A stretch of 64,000 nucleotides of DNA, taken from assembly GCF_008692785.1 (NCBI RefSeq), contig NZ_VXJV01000004.1:310001-374000 (forward strand), written 5' to 3'. Source of the DNA: Salmonella enterica subsp. diarizonae. GTDB lineage: Bacteria > Pseudomonadota > Gammaproteobacteria > Enterobacterales > Enterobacteriaceae. Each line of letters opens with the position of its first letter. Positions within the stretch are counted from its first letter, which is position 1. The notes beneath the pieces were generated by a model. That model worked only from the letters and a program-made list of their open reading frames with translations. It did not search any database and was not told the DNA's origin. This document shows, piece by piece, positions 28,118-37,666 of this stretch. The translations under genes were made by a program, and so were the position numbers.

Positions 28118-28906
28118 ATGAAAAGCGCGATTGAACGTCGCATGGAAATCGCGAATCTGGTTGGAGTGAGAGGTAAGGTCAGTGTTGGGGATCTTACCGA
28201 ATATTTTGGAGTATCCGGAGCGACTATCCGTACTGACTTACGTTTCCTGGAGTCAATGGGGCACATTGTCCGCTCTAACGGTTATGTCATTTTAAACAAA
28301 GGAGTCATTGCCAACTTTTCAGCGGAATCCCGAAATCGTAAAGAATCTGTAACGGTAGGGCATGAACAGGATGTTGCCGTATCGGCAGAAGAGAGTAATA
28401 AAGCCCTATCTTATTCAAATGGCGACGGATGGGAGCAGAAGCTGACGGAAATAATAGGCAGCCTGGAACAATCATTGTTCATTGGTGCCGGAGCGTTAAC
28501 CCGACATTGGGCACAAATTCAAAAATGGGATTCTGGGTTAATACTGACAAATGATATCCAGTTAGTAACCTCTCGGTTATTCCCTACGTCTAAAATGACG
28601 GTGATTATGCCTGGAGGCATTGTTAACAGTGAAGAAATGATGTTTGAGGGTGGCAAAACAGAAGAAAATTTAAAAGAATACCGGGTAGAAAATGCAATTA
28701 TCGAGGTTGATAATTTTGTTCCCGAAGAAGGTTTTTTTGCGGCCCATGAAAATGATGTAAGGTTCTTAAGAACATTACGTACTATTGCGAAAAAACTTAT
28801 ACTTATTGTACGAAATGAGAATCTGTCACAAATCGCCAATTTCTGGATTGGCGATGCAGACTTCGCTGAACACTTTATTTACGCCTCAAAAATAAAGAGT
28901 CTCTGA
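28118..28906 (+). CDS. DeoR-family transcriptional regulator of the glycosaminoglycan locus
   Basis: 262 residues. The N-terminal HTH (ERRMEIANLVGVRGKVSVGDLTEYFGVSGATIRTDL, residues ~6-41) is canonical DeoR; the C-terminal domain has the isomerase-like sugar-phosphate-binding fold (SLFIGAGALTRH, LTNDIQLVTSRL, MPGGIVNSEEM). It precedes the PTS operon on the same strand by 112 bp, so it likely senses a phosphorylated sugar from that pathway. Start ATG 28118 follows GGAGAGCTT. Confidence 0.85.
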   Translation: MKSAIERRMEIANLVGVRGKVSVGDLTEYFGVSGATIRTDLRFLESMGHIVRSNGYVILNKGVIANFSAESRNRKESVTVGHEQDVAVSAEESNKALSYSNGDGWEQKLTEIIGSLEQSLFIGAGALTRHWAQIQKWDSGLILTNDIQLVTSRLFPTSKMTVIMPGGIVNSEEMMFEGGKTEENLKEYRVENAIIEVDNFVPEEGFFAAHENDVRFLRTLRTIAKKLILIVRNENLSQIANFWIGDADFAEHFIYASKIKSL

Positions 28907-28918
28907 TTTTCAGGTAAA

Positions 28919-28954
28919 TACAGTATGGAGTAATATGAATTATTTCATACTGTA
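28919..28954. promoter_or_regulatory. Inverted repeat between regulator and PTS operon
   Basis: TACAGTATG (28919-28927) and CATACTGTA (28946-28954) form a perfect 9-bp inverted repeat around an 18-bp AT-rich centre. No T tract follows, so an operator is likelier than a terminator. It is 65 bp upstream of the IIB gene. Confidence 0.5.
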
Positions 28955-29018
28955 GCTATAGCTTTATCATTTAAGACCATCATTGATGGTACGTTATCTT
29001 TTGGAGAAAATTTAAGTA

Positions 29019-29492
29019 ATGGCTAATATTGTTCTGGTTAGAATTGATGAACGTCTTTTACATGGACAAATTCGAATCACATGGGGAAAGTATTCTGGTG
29101 CAAATACCATTATTGTCGCCAATGATGAAATAGCAGCCAACCCTGTATTACAGGCACCTTTTAAAGGCGCTGCCGGCGGTGAGTATGTAGTACTTTTCAG
29201 AACAATCGAGCATTTGATTGGTAGTATCAATAAAGCTGATGAACGCAGACGTATACTCATTCTGTGTAAAACACCAGAAGATGTCGCCAAACTTATTGAG
29301 GGAGGAGTCAAGTTTAATGAGGTCAACGTCGGTAATATGCATCATAATGCCGATCGGAGACAAATTGACAAAAATGTTTCCGTTAGCCCGGCTGATATTC
29401 AGGCCTTCAAACGCATTCAGCTAAAAGGCGTTGAATCGATAATACAGCATATGCCAGAAAGCTCACGGAAAAACATTTTCGACTGTATCTGA
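29019..29492 (+). CDS. PTS IIB component, mannose/fructose/sorbose class
   Basis: 157 residues. RIDERLLHGQI at the N-terminus contains the phospho-accepting His15. IIB takes phosphate from IIA and passes it to the incoming sugar in the IIC/IID channel. First gene of a IIB-IIC-IID-IIA set typical of the AgaV/hyaluronan-type PTS. The neighbouring lyase and uronyl hydrolase suggest that the sugar is an unsaturated GAG disaccharide or an amino sugar; this is inferred. GGAG 7 bp before the long A/T leader to the ATG. Confidence 0.88.
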   Translation: MANIVLVRIDERLLHGQIRITWGKYSGANTIIVANDEIAANPVLQAPFKGAAGGEYVVLFRTIEHLIGSINKADERRRILILCKTPEDVAKLIEGGVKFNEVNVGNMHHNADRRQIDKNVSVSPADIQAFKRIQLKGVESIIQHMPESSRKNIFDCI

Positions 29493-29511
29493 TTAATTTT
29501 TAGGAGTCATT

Positions 29512-30282
29512 ATGTATGAGGCTTTTTTGGTCGCCTTATGGGCTGCCCTGTGCGGAATAGATAAGTATGATGTTGCCTTAAACTTTCATCGACCTTTAAT
29601 TACAGGACCTGTGATTGGTTTTATTTTAGGCGATGTCCAGACAGGATTAATTGCGGGAGCTGCAATGGAATTAGCCTGGTTAGGGCTGGTGCCAAACGCC
29701 GGTTCACAACCACCAGATGTTACCATCGGAGCTATTGTCGGAACAGCTTTTGCTATTAAACTGGGTATCACACCTGAAGCGTCGATTGGTATGGCGATTC
29801 CGTTTGCTATGGCAATGCAAGCGCTTGTAATTTTCTTATTTACATCATTTTCACCGGTGATGCAGAAATGTGATCGCTATGCTGAGCAGGGAAATGCCTC
29901 TGGTATTGATCGCATGCTTTACTTTGGGTTGGCTACCAGAGCCGTGTTATATGGCGTTGTTGCTTTTGCGGCAGTTTACTACGGAACCCAGGCAGCCGAT
30001 TTTATTATCAGCTATTTACCGGAAAAAGTTATTGCCGGAATGGCTATCGCAGGGAAAATGATGCCAGCCGTGGGCTTTGCCATGTTGTTACGTACGATGT
30101 TTAATGTCAAATTACTGCCACATTTTTTCATCGGTTTCATTTTAACAACGTATTTTAAATTACCTATTATTGCTGTCGCGATAGCGTTTCTTTGCGTGGC
30201 CATCCTTGATTATTTCCAGTCAGGAAGCGCTACCGGAAAAAATCAGGAAGGAGTATTAGAGGATATTCATGATGATCTCTAA
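29512..30282 (+). CDS. PTS IIC component, mannose class membrane channel
   Basis: 256 residues, highly hydrophobic, with the family pattern LWAALCGIDKYDVALNFHRP, the motif GPVIGFILGDVQTGLIAGAAMELAWLGLVPNAG and about seven or eight membrane helices. Forms the sugar channel with IID. Starts 19 bp after IIB and overlaps the next gene by 14 bp. Confidence 0.88.
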   Translation: MYEAFLVALWAALCGIDKYDVALNFHRPLITGPVIGFILGDVQTGLIAGAAMELAWLGLVPNAGSQPPDVTIGAIVGTAFAIKLGITPEASIGMAIPFAMAMQALVIFLFTSFSPVMQKCDRYAEQGNASGIDRMLYFGLATRAVLYGVVAFAAVYYGTQAADFIISYLPEKVIAGMAIAGKMMPAVGFAMLLRTMFNVKLLPHFFIGFILTTYFKLPIIAVAIAFLCVAILDYFQSGSATGKNQEGVLEDIHDDL

Positions 30283-31138
30283 AGCAACCGTAGACACAGA
30301 TACCACTGAAGAGCTGACTGTATCACCTGATACCGAGTATCAGGATAAAGAAATTAGTTCGGCTATAACAAAAAGAGACCTGTGGAAAGTTGGTTTCCGG
30401 GGTCTTTTTATGGAAGGAAATTTCAATTATGAACGTATGCAGGCCGGTGGTTTTTGTTTTAGCATTATCCCGGCGCTGAAAAAGATTCATCGTAATCCAC
30501 ATGATTTCTCACTGGCGCTCAAGAATAACCTTTCATTTTATAATGCGCACCCCAAGCTTTTTACATTTCCACTTGGGCTGGCAATTGCGATGGAAGAGAA
30601 TAAAGAAAAACCAGAAACAATTAACGCAATCAAAGCAGCGACAATGGGGCCGACAGGAGGGATCGGCGACGCCATTGACCATATGACCATGATGCCTTTG
30701 ACGTTAGGTATTGGCGCTGCGATCTCTCTGCAAGGTAGCATTGCCGGGCCATTCGTATTTTTTATTTTGTACCAGATTTACCACTTTTTTGTTTATTTCT
30801 GGCTGCTCTTTTTTGGCTATAAATCTGGTGTTGCGGCTCTCGGAAAATTATCCGAGCAGGCAGATAAACTGGGACGCGCGGCCAATATCATTGGCCTGGG
30901 GGTGTTGGGTTCTATGACTGCCGCCTTTGTTAAAGTATCGACACCATTAGTGGTCACGGCGGGTGCTGCTCATGTGAATGTTCAAACCGACCTTCTGGAC
31001 AGGATATTGCCAAATGCGCTACCGCTGGCGCTGGTCTGGATCATGTTCTGGCTGGTACAAAAAGGTAAATCGCCCAGTGCGCTGATATTTGGCACGCTAG
31101 CTCTTGGTGTCGTGGGACACGTTATTGGTATTTTCTAA
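30269..31138 (+). CDS. PTS IID component, mannose class
   Basis: 289 residues. Family signatures: MEGNFNYERMQAGGFCFSIIPALKK, HPKLFTFPLGLAIAMEENKE and GPTGGIGDAIDH, the last forming the conserved IID motif. The N-terminal ~40 residues are soluble; the C-terminal half is membrane-embedded (LVWIMFWLVQKG near the end). Overlaps the IIC stop by 14 bp, so the two are translationally coupled. Confidence 0.88.
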   Translation: MMISKATVDTDTTEELTVSPDTEYQDKEISSAITKRDLWKVGFRGLFMEGNFNYERMQAGGFCFSIIPALKKIHRNPHDFSLALKNNLSFYNAHPKLFTFPLGLAIAMEENKEKPETINAIKAATMGPTGGIGDAIDHMTMMPLTLGIGAAISLQGSIAGPFVFFILYQIYHFFVYFWLLFFGYKSGVAALGKLSEQADKLGRAANIIGLGVLGSMTAAFVKVSTPLVVTAGAAHVNVQTDLLDRILPNALPLALVWIMFWLVQKGKSPSALIFGTLALGVVGHVIGIF

Positions 31139-31147
31139 GGTAGAAAA

Positions 31148-31585
31148 ATGATTGGGATAATTGTTGTAGGCCATATAAATTTTGCCTCAGGGTTACGTTC
31201 TGCCGTTGAAGCTATTGCCGGGGAGCAATCCTGTGTCGAATATATCGATTTTATTCCGGGCATGAGTACAGAACAATTAGAAATACATATCCGACAGGCA
31301 GTTGAAAAATGCCAGACAGGAGAAGGCGTTCTGGTATTCACAGACGTTGCTGGAGGTTCCCCTTGTAACCGAGCGACAGCCGTCATGTCTGATTACTCTG
31401 ATATGCGAGTGATTACTGGCAGTAATTTACCCATGATTGCCAATGCCTGTCTTGAGCGTGATGCTACAAATCTTGATGAACTTGCATCACTCATTGTAGA
31501 ACTAGGGCATCATTCCATTGGACTGATTGATATCAACAATTTTGTGACCGAAGATAAGCCAAATGATATGAATGATGGTCTCTGA
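31148..31585 (+). CDS. PTS IIA component, mannose class
   Basis: 145 residues. IIVVGHINFASGL places the phosphorylated His at residue 9; VLVFTDVAGGSPCN is the second conserved motif of EIIA-man. It receives phosphate from HPr and donates it to IIB. Follows IID by 9 bp. With it the PTS is complete, so only general EI and HPr are needed from elsewhere. Confidence 0.88.
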   Translation: MIGIIVVGHINFASGLRSAVEAIAGEQSCVEYIDFIPGMSTEQLEIHIRQAVEKCQTGEGVLVFTDVAGGSPCNRATAVMSDYSDMRVITGSNLPMIANACLERDATNLDELASLIVELGHHSIGLIDINNFVTEDKPNDMNDGL

Positions 31586-31664
31586 CTGAATTTCAATCTC
31601 TGGAAAGATTTTAATTATTAATATTCTGCCAGACAAAATCTGGCATCTACAAACGGGTTATTTT

Positions 31665-32699
31665 ATGCAGCATCAATCAATTACGCAATTAATGCGTAAG
31701 GTCTATCTCTGGCAAAAAGAACACCAGGTTCGCTGGGTAATCAGGAGCCAGGGACAACGCCGCTATTTAAAATCAACCGACTGGGAACGCGGTGTTTTCT
31801 GGAGTTGCGTTGCCGCAGCATGGCGAGAAACGCAGGATGACGTGTACTTAAATGGGCTTGCGGAATATACCCTTAATACGGGTTTTCGGGCTGGACCGCT
31901 GGTGAATTTTGCTGACGATCAGGTCTGTCTTCAAAGCTATCTGGAGGTCTATCAAACATTAGGTTGTGATGACGCCATTCAGTACGCGCAAAAAGCGCTT
32001 GAGCCAATGCTGACAAGCGAGAAAAAAGGTAGAGAGATCTGGTGGTGGGCCGATGCTTTATTTATGGCGGCACCAACATTAGCTGCATTCGGCGCTCATT
32101 CTCAGCAACCCGCTTATTGGGAGCAGATGGATCGCTTCTGGTGGGATGCCGTGGATTTTCTTCACGACCCAGAAACGGGACTTTACTATCGTGACAAGCG
32201 ATATATGCCTTTACCAGAGGGCGAAGACGTCCGTGAACAGAACGGGCAGAAAGTATTCTGGGCGAGGGGCATCGGCTGGGTCCTGGCGGCAATACCACGG
32301 CTCCTGGCCTGGTTACCCCAGAACTTCCCTTCCCGTGAACGCTATCTGGCGCAGTATCTACTGCTAGCTGAACAGGTCGTGAAGTACCAGTCTGCGGATG
32401 GCTTATGGCGTACTAGCTTACTTGATCCTGAACATTTTCCTGAGCCTGAAAGCAGCGCCAGTGCGTTGTTCTGCTATGCGCTGGCATGGGGAATTAATCA
32501 TGGCGTGCTGGATGATAAATACCGTCCTGTCGTGCTACGGGCCTGGCAGGGACTGACAGAATGTGTCGACGAACAGGGGAAGTTAGGATGGGTACAACTT
32601 CCGGCTTATAACCCCCGAAGAGTGGACGCCAGCCATAACATTGATTATGGCGCAGGTGTCTTTTTGCTTGCCGGGACTGAAATGTTGAATCTGATTTAA
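31665..32699 (+). CDS. Unsaturated uronyl hydrolase (GH88/GH105 family)
   Basis: 344 residues, no signal peptide, so cytoplasmic. The (alpha/alpha)6-barrel family is recognised from DWERGVFWSCVAAAWRE (~39-55), the acidic pair in NFADDQVCLQSYLEVYQ (Asp84/85) and WWWADALFMAAP with Asp130, then FWARGIGWVLAA. These enzymes hydrate the 4,5-double bond of unsaturated uronic acids made by polysaccharide lyases, freeing the amino sugar or galactose. WWWADALFM resembles GH105 (YteR) more than classical streptococcal GH88, but position beside a PTS and a PL8 lyase fits GAG disaccharides. Confidence 0.8.
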   Translation: MQHQSITQLMRKVYLWQKEHQVRWVIRSQGQRRYLKSTDWERGVFWSCVAAAWRETQDDVYLNGLAEYTLNTGFRAGPLVNFADDQVCLQSYLEVYQTLGCDDAIQYAQKALEPMLTSEKKGREIWWWADALFMAAPTLAAFGAHSQQPAYWEQMDRFWWDAVDFLHDPETGLYYRDKRYMPLPEGEDVREQNGQKVFWARGIGWVLAAIPRLLAWLPQNFPSRERYLAQYLLLAEQVVKYQSADGLWRTSLLDPEHFPEPESSASALFCYALAWGINHGVLDDKYRPVVLRAWQGLTECVDEQGKLGWVQLPAYNPRRVDASHNIDYGAGVFLLAGTEMLNLI

Positions 32700-32723
32700 A
32701 CCTGTCCGGGAATATGAGGAGTG

Positions 32724-34190
32724 ATGAGAGAAATGATATCACCGACACAACGCCCCTGGTTACCCCATGAGCATCCCGGATGGAAGGATTATACCCTTTT
32801 GTTCCTGCAAAAATTAAAGCGTGATGTGTTATTACGTAAACCCTTTATTTCACATAACAGTGAAATGGCTGAGTTGTTTGCGAAAAACCACCTTTCGTTT
32901 AAGGAAAAATGCGAACAGATGGCCGTGTATTTTATTGATTCATTTTTCTATTACTCCCGTTTTCAGTTTTGCCGGGCATATTTACCCGGCTGGCCCAGTG
33001 AGCAAGGTTCCGAGTCCGATGCGATTGAAGCAACGGCCCGAACCTTACCGCTGATGGCCGCCTGGCTCCATTATCAAATGACAAATCAAGGTAAGTTAGA
33101 CAGCTATGGAAAATGTGTCCGTCAGGCTCTAAAACAAGCTTTTATTTGTGGAACCAACCCTGAACATCCAGGATATTGGGGAAAAATCAAAGATTATGAT
33201 CAGCGTATTTGTGAATGCTGCGATATTGCTCTGGCGTTATGGCTGGTACGCAATACCGTCTGGAAAAGCTATAGCGCATCTGAGCAAGAACGTATTCTTT
33301 GCTGGCTTCAAGGGGTAAATAACTGTAAAACCGTTGATAACAACTGGCATTTATTTATTGTGTTAACCCAGCAGGTCGTACTGGCGCTTTCCGGTAAAGG
33401 AGAAAACAGCGAGCAGCGCTATGCACGGGTGAAAGAGTTCTACGTCGGTGAGGGCTGGTTCCGTGATGGGGCGAATGGAAACTTCGATTACTATAATTCG
33501 TGGGCATTTCACTATCTTTTATTTTGGATCGATCGTATAAACCCTGATTTTGATCATCAATTTATTACACAAAGTTGCGCCGAATTTGCCAAAACATTTC
33601 GCTATTTCTTCACACCATGCGGATTTCCTTTTTTTGGGAGAAGTATTAGTTATCGGCTTGCAGCACCTGTAGCGCTCATGGCGAATGCCATTCAATCGGG
33701 TCGGGCTGATGGGCAATTAAAGCGGATCATTTCTACGCTAACCCATTTCTTCATACTACATGGCGCGGAACAACATGGCGTCATCACCCAGGGATTGTTT
33801 CAAGCCGATCGTCGGTTGATGGATGGCTACAGCGGTAGTGGCAGCAGTTTATGGTCACTGCGGACATTAATATTGATGCTTTATTCTGGAACAGAATGTG
33901 GCTTGTGGGATACTGATGAAGCACCTCTGGAAATTGAAACTGCATCATTTGATTTTACTATCGACGCCATTTCAGCTCGCGTCACAGGAATTAAAGAAAC
34001 GCAAGAGGTCATTGTAACATTTGCTCATGATCAGTATCCTGATGCTCCTTTCAAGGATGGCAAATTAATAAAGCAAGGATGGTGGCCAATTGTTCTTGAA
34101 AGTGTCTCCGGGCGCTCAACACGTCCTAAAAACAACTTATTACGTAAGGGGGTTACGACTTTTAGTTCCCGATTAAATTTATACCTCTGA
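32724..34190 (+). CDS. DUF2264-domain protein (putative carbohydrate-active enzyme)
   Basis: 488 residues from ATG 32724 (GAGGA upstream). DUF2264 is recognised from GSESDAIEATARTLPLMAAWLHYQ and the later DNNWHLFIVL and GFPFFGRSISYRLAAP segments; the fold is probably an (alpha/alpha) barrel as in glycosidases or lyases. Function unproven; the family often accompanies uronic-acid polymer use genes. No signal peptide, so cytoplasmic. Sits 24 bp after the hydrolase in the same operon. Confidence 0.75.
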   Translation: MREMISPTQRPWLPHEHPGWKDYTLLFLQKLKRDVLLRKPFISHNSEMAELFAKNHLSFKEKCEQMAVYFIDSFFYYSRFQFCRAYLPGWPSEQGSESDAIEATARTLPLMAAWLHYQMTNQGKLDSYGKCVRQALKQAFICGTNPEHPGYWGKIKDYDQRICECCDIALALWLVRNTVWKSYSASEQERILCWLQGVNNCKTVDNNWHLFIVLTQQVVLALSGKGENSEQRYARVKEFYVGEGWFRDGANGNFDYYNSWAFHYLLFWIDRINPDFDHQFITQSCAEFAKTFRYFFTPCGFPFFGRSISYRLAAPVALMANAIQSGRADGQLKRIISTLTHFFILHGAEQHGVITQGLFQADRRLMDGYSGSGSSLWSLRTLILMLYSGTECGLWDTDEAPLEIETASFDFTIDAISARVTGIKETQEVIVTFAHDQYPDAPFKDGKLIKQGWWPIVLESVSGRSTRPKNNLLRKGVTTFSSRLNLYL

Positions 34191-34234
34191 GAATATAACG
34201 ACATAAATAAATCTAATATTAATAAAGGTAGCTT

Positions 34235-35239
34235 ATGAAAAACTATCAACGGCCCTGTATTCTGTTTTTTACAGCATTAATGATGATAAGTGCGTTTCCC
34301 GCGTTTGCCGGGGGATATATCCAATTCGGTAGTGAGTACGAATACTATCCACAAAAAGAAAACATTGCCTATCATCGACTGACGTCTTACAACCCGTATA
34401 TTCGCTTCAGTTATCGACCGCAAGACTCTGACTGGACGTACTCCGGCCGTATTCTTTTAAAAGAGTATCCATATAAGAATGATTATAATAATAAAGTAAG
34501 CACCTCTCAATCTGGGTTGTATGAACTATACGCCACTAACTATATTAAAAGTGGTAATTTTATCTTCAGACCGGGGATTGGTTTTCGGATCATTCCTTAT
34601 GATAAAGCGAACTACTATGGTGAGCGATATGAGCGACAACTCAGAATACTGCCTCAATTCGATTATCTGCTGACGCAGGACTCCCGCTTTTACCTGAATG
34701 GATTCTTTTATATCGCCGACTCAAAAGGAAGCCGTAAGAACGACAGAACTACCGACCCTTATAACAATGGCGAATGTAAAGCCAGTGATGCCAATGCCTT
34801 TGGTTTTTGTTCTAAAAAATACAGTGACTGGGGATATGAGTTCGACGCAGGAGTCCGCCATAACATTAACAGCACGAATAGTGTAGCATTGGGGGTTCAT
34901 ACGGAGTTTGATGACGTTACGAATAACTATGATGATCAGCTAATTCAGGGAACACTGGATTACCAATATCGTACAGGAAAATTAACGTTAGGGCCATATG
35001 TCCGTATTGCTCTTGATCGCAGTATTAAACTGAAATCAGAAAAGAACCCTGCTTCAAATATTACTTTAAAACAACCTTATAACCGCTATGGCTTACGCGC
35101 AAATTATTCCTTTAACGGACGTTGGTCTATGGGTGCCGAAACCTATTATCAGGAAGAGAAAATGCAGGATCAGTCTGGCAACGATATGCAGTCGCGGCAG
35201 AAATGGTTTTATAAGCTGAACGTTCAGTATAATTTCTGA
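34235..35239 (+). CDS. Outer-membrane beta-barrel porin, possibly for GAG oligosaccharides
   Basis: 334 residues. A signal peptide ends in FAG-G; the rest alternates polar and aromatic residues in barrel strands (YIQFGSEYEYYPQ, RFSYRPQDSDWTYSGRILL) and ends in aromatic-terminal YNF, the Bam signal. Size is nearer OmpG (~300 residues) than KdgM (~230). Its place between DUF2264 and the lyase suggests uptake of lyase products. GGTAGCTT precedes the ATG. Confidence 0.75.
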   Translation: MKNYQRPCILFFTALMMISAFPAFAGGYIQFGSEYEYYPQKENIAYHRLTSYNPYIRFSYRPQDSDWTYSGRILLKEYPYKNDYNNKVSTSQSGLYELYATNYIKSGNFIFRPGIGFRIIPYDKANYYGERYERQLRILPQFDYLLTQDSRFYLNGFFYIADSKGSRKNDRTTDPYNNGECKASDANAFGFCSKKYSDWGYEFDAGVRHNINSTNSVALGVHTEFDDVTNNYDDQLIQGTLDYQYRTGKLTLGPYVRIALDRSIKLKSEKNPASNITLKQPYNRYGLRANYSFNGRWSMGAETYYQEEKMQDQSGNDMQSRQKWFYKLNVQYNF

Positions 35240-35257
35240 TTATAGAGGGTGACATCA

Positions 35258-37657
35258 ATGAAAAAGACAAATTTAGCATTTTCGCTATTGTGCTTAAGTA
35301 TGGGCAGCGTACATGCACAGATCGCTACCGAAAATGTAAATCTGCCAGTAGTAAAATCAACTACCACAACGTCAACCCAGCAACAGCATATTATTGAGCG
35401 TATGCGTGATACCTGGCGGCAGAATTTTGTGCCTTCAGGCCCAGCGGCGCCAGAATTATCAGCAGAGTATGTGGCAAGTTTAAACAAAACGGCCAATAAA
35501 CTCTGGAAAGGAATAGATAAAAATACCCCCGCAGGCCAGTTATGGGCAGATACCGTACTGGATAGTGAAAGCACATCAGGACGCCTGAAACTGGGCACTA
35601 CTCTTTATACGGTATACCAACGCCTGTTCACCCTGGCAAAAGCCTGGGCTACGCCGGGGACAGATCTTTATAAAAATGCTCAGTTGTATACTGTACTTAA
35701 ATCAGCGCTGATCAATCTGAACCAGGACTATTATAACGATCAGACCCCAGAATGGGGAAACTGGTGGAACTGGGAGTTAGGCATTTCACGCAGTGTTAAC
35801 AATACTCTGGTGATACTTTATGATGATCTCCCTTCCACGCTGATTGATAAATATAATCTCGCGACCCGACATTTTGTTCGCGACCCTCGTTATTTAGCTG
35901 AAGGAAGCGGAGCCCCCTACTCCACCACAAAAAATGCCTTTACGTCGACTGGCGGAAACCGCATTGACAGCGCAATGGTCGTTTTTGTTCGGGGTCTCCT
36001 GGCTAACGATCCTGGAGAAATTAGCGCTGCAGTAACTTCAGTACCTGAAGTGCTTAACACCGTTCAGTCCGGAGATGGTTTCTACAAAGACGGATCGTTT
36101 ATCCAGCATAAAGATTTACCTTATAGCGGAACCTATGGCCAGGTTTTGCTGAATGGTCTGGGATTAATTAAAAACAGCGTCGCAGGTACACCATGGGATT
36201 TCTCAGTTGAAGATAATCGCCGTATTTATGACGTGATCAGACAAGCTTTTTTACCTTTACTTCATGAGGGAAAAATGCCCGATGCCGTCAATGGGCGCAG
36301 TATTTCACGTAAAAATGGGCAGGATCAGGATGTTGGCGCATCAGTTATGAATGCCATTGCATTGTTTGTTAATGGTGCGCCACCAGAAGAAAAGCGCCAC
36401 ATTGAACAGGTATTAAAAGCCCAGCTAAATTCAAAAACAACGGAATATTATCACACTCACTTGCCAGAAAACTTAACCTCCTGGCAGGTTATTACGCGTA
36501 TTCAACAGGATAGCCATTTGCCACCGGCCCCCCGAACAGCGGGCGGTAAACTGTATGCAGATATGGATCGTCTGATTTATCAGGGTACAAACTATCTGGC
36601 TGTTGTAGCGATGCATTCCAATCGTACTGGTAGCTACGAATGTATTAATAACGAGAATCTAAAAGGGCAGAGAACATCTGATGGGATGACCTGGCTGTAT
36701 TTGCCCAATGACGATCAATATCGTGATTACTGGCCTGTGGTCGACAGTCGGTTTTTACCAGGCACCACCTCTGCTGGCGAGCAGGGTTGGTGTGATGAGC
36801 AATACCGTGTGACTCAGTTAGGTCGGGCAAATATCGCCTGGGCGGGTGGCAATACTCTGAATAAATGGGCAAGCGCGAGTATGCATTTAAAAGTGCCGAC
36901 TTATTCACTCAAGGCGAAAAAATCCTGGTTCATGGCACCGCATGAAATGATCATGCTTGGGAGCCAGATATCCAGTAGTAGCCCGGCGGTAACGACCATT
37001 GCTAATCAGAAAATCAGTGGCTCGGCAAAAGTGCTTGTTGATGGCATCGTCTTGCAGCCCGGAGAAGAGAGAAAAGCAACCCAATCTGTCGTTTTAAACG
37101 ATAAAGGTAATAACATTATCTGGAAGCCATTAGCTGGCTCAAGCGCACAAGTTAGTGTGAAACAACGTCAGGGTAACTGGGCCGATATCGGCACCTCATC
37201 CGGTAAAGTTTCGGCACAATTTTTAACCATTATCCAGCCTCATAGCGCAGAATCAGATAATCATTATGCCTGGGTTGTCTTCCCCTCGGGGTCCGCATCC
37301 CCTTCCGTAAATGCTGACATAACGCTCCTTGCGAATGATGCAAAAGTCCAGGCTGTGTCGCTACCAGGTCAGCAGGTTATTTATGCTAATTTCTGGCGTT
37401 CTGCAACTGTGGGAGGCATTCATGCATTGACGCCAATGTCCCTGATTATGACGCCAACAACACAAGGTTATCAGATAGCAGTATCTTCACCACGTCGTGA
37501 TAGTCGGGTGTCATTCCAACTGCCCGATAATGCAATCCCATTCCATATTTCCAGTGACCCTGATAAGCGCGTATCTCTTAACGGGGACATCGTCAGCGTG
37601 AATATGACCAATCTACGCGGCAGTAGTTATTCTTTTGAATTATCTAAAAATAAATAG
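35258..37657 (+). CDS. Secreted polysaccharide lyase family 8 (hyaluronate/chondroitin/xanthan lyase type)
   Basis: 799 residues from ATG 35258 (GAGG ~10 bp upstream; a GTG 9 bp earlier is less likely). A signal peptide ends VHA-Q. The N-terminal alpha-toroid has NWWNWELGI (~168-176). The catalytic set of PL8 is visible: Asn234 in TGGNRID, His284 in DGSFIQH, Tyr293 in YSGTYG and Arg347 in NGRSISR. The C-terminal half is beta-rich. PL8 cleaves uronic-acid-containing polymers by beta-elimination to unsaturated disaccharides. Which polymer is unproven; the PTS plus uronyl hydrolase context favours hyaluronate or chondroitin. Confidence 0.85.
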   Translation: MKKTNLAFSLLCLSMGSVHAQIATENVNLPVVKSTTTTSTQQQHIIERMRDTWRQNFVPSGPAAPELSAEYVASLNKTANKLWKGIDKNTPAGQLWADTVLDSESTSGRLKLGTTLYTVYQRLFTLAKAWATPGTDLYKNAQLYTVLKSALINLNQDYYNDQTPEWGNWWNWELGISRSVNNTLVILYDDLPSTLIDKYNLATRHFVRDPRYLAEGSGAPYSTTKNAFTSTGGNRIDSAMVVFVRGLLANDPGEISAAVTSVPEVLNTVQSGDGFYKDGSFIQHKDLPYSGTYGQVLLNGLGLIKNSVAGTPWDFSVEDNRRIYDVIRQAFLPLLHEGKMPDAVNGRSISRKNGQDQDVGASVMNAIALFVNGAPPEEKRHIEQVLKAQLNSKTTEYYHTHLPENLTSWQVITRIQQDSHLPPAPRTAGGKLYADMDRLIYQGTNYLAVVAMHSNRTGSYECINNENLKGQRTSDGMTWLYLPNDDQYRDYWPVVDSRFLPGTTSAGEQGWCDEQYRVTQLGRANIAWAGGNTLNKWASASMHLKVPTYSLKAKKSWFMAPHEMIMLGSQISSSSPAVTTIANQKISGSAKVLVDGIVLQPGEERKATQSVVLNDKGNNIIWKPLAGSSAQVSVKQRQGNWADIGTSSGKVSAQFLTIIQPHSAESDNHYAWVVFPSGSASPSVNADITLLANDAKVQAVSLPGQQVIYANFWRSATVGGIHALTPMSLIMTPTTQGYQIAVSSPRRDSRVSFQLPDNAIPFHISSDPDKRVSLNGDIVSVNMTNLRGSSYSFELSKNK

Positions 37658-37666
37658 GATGCAGCC

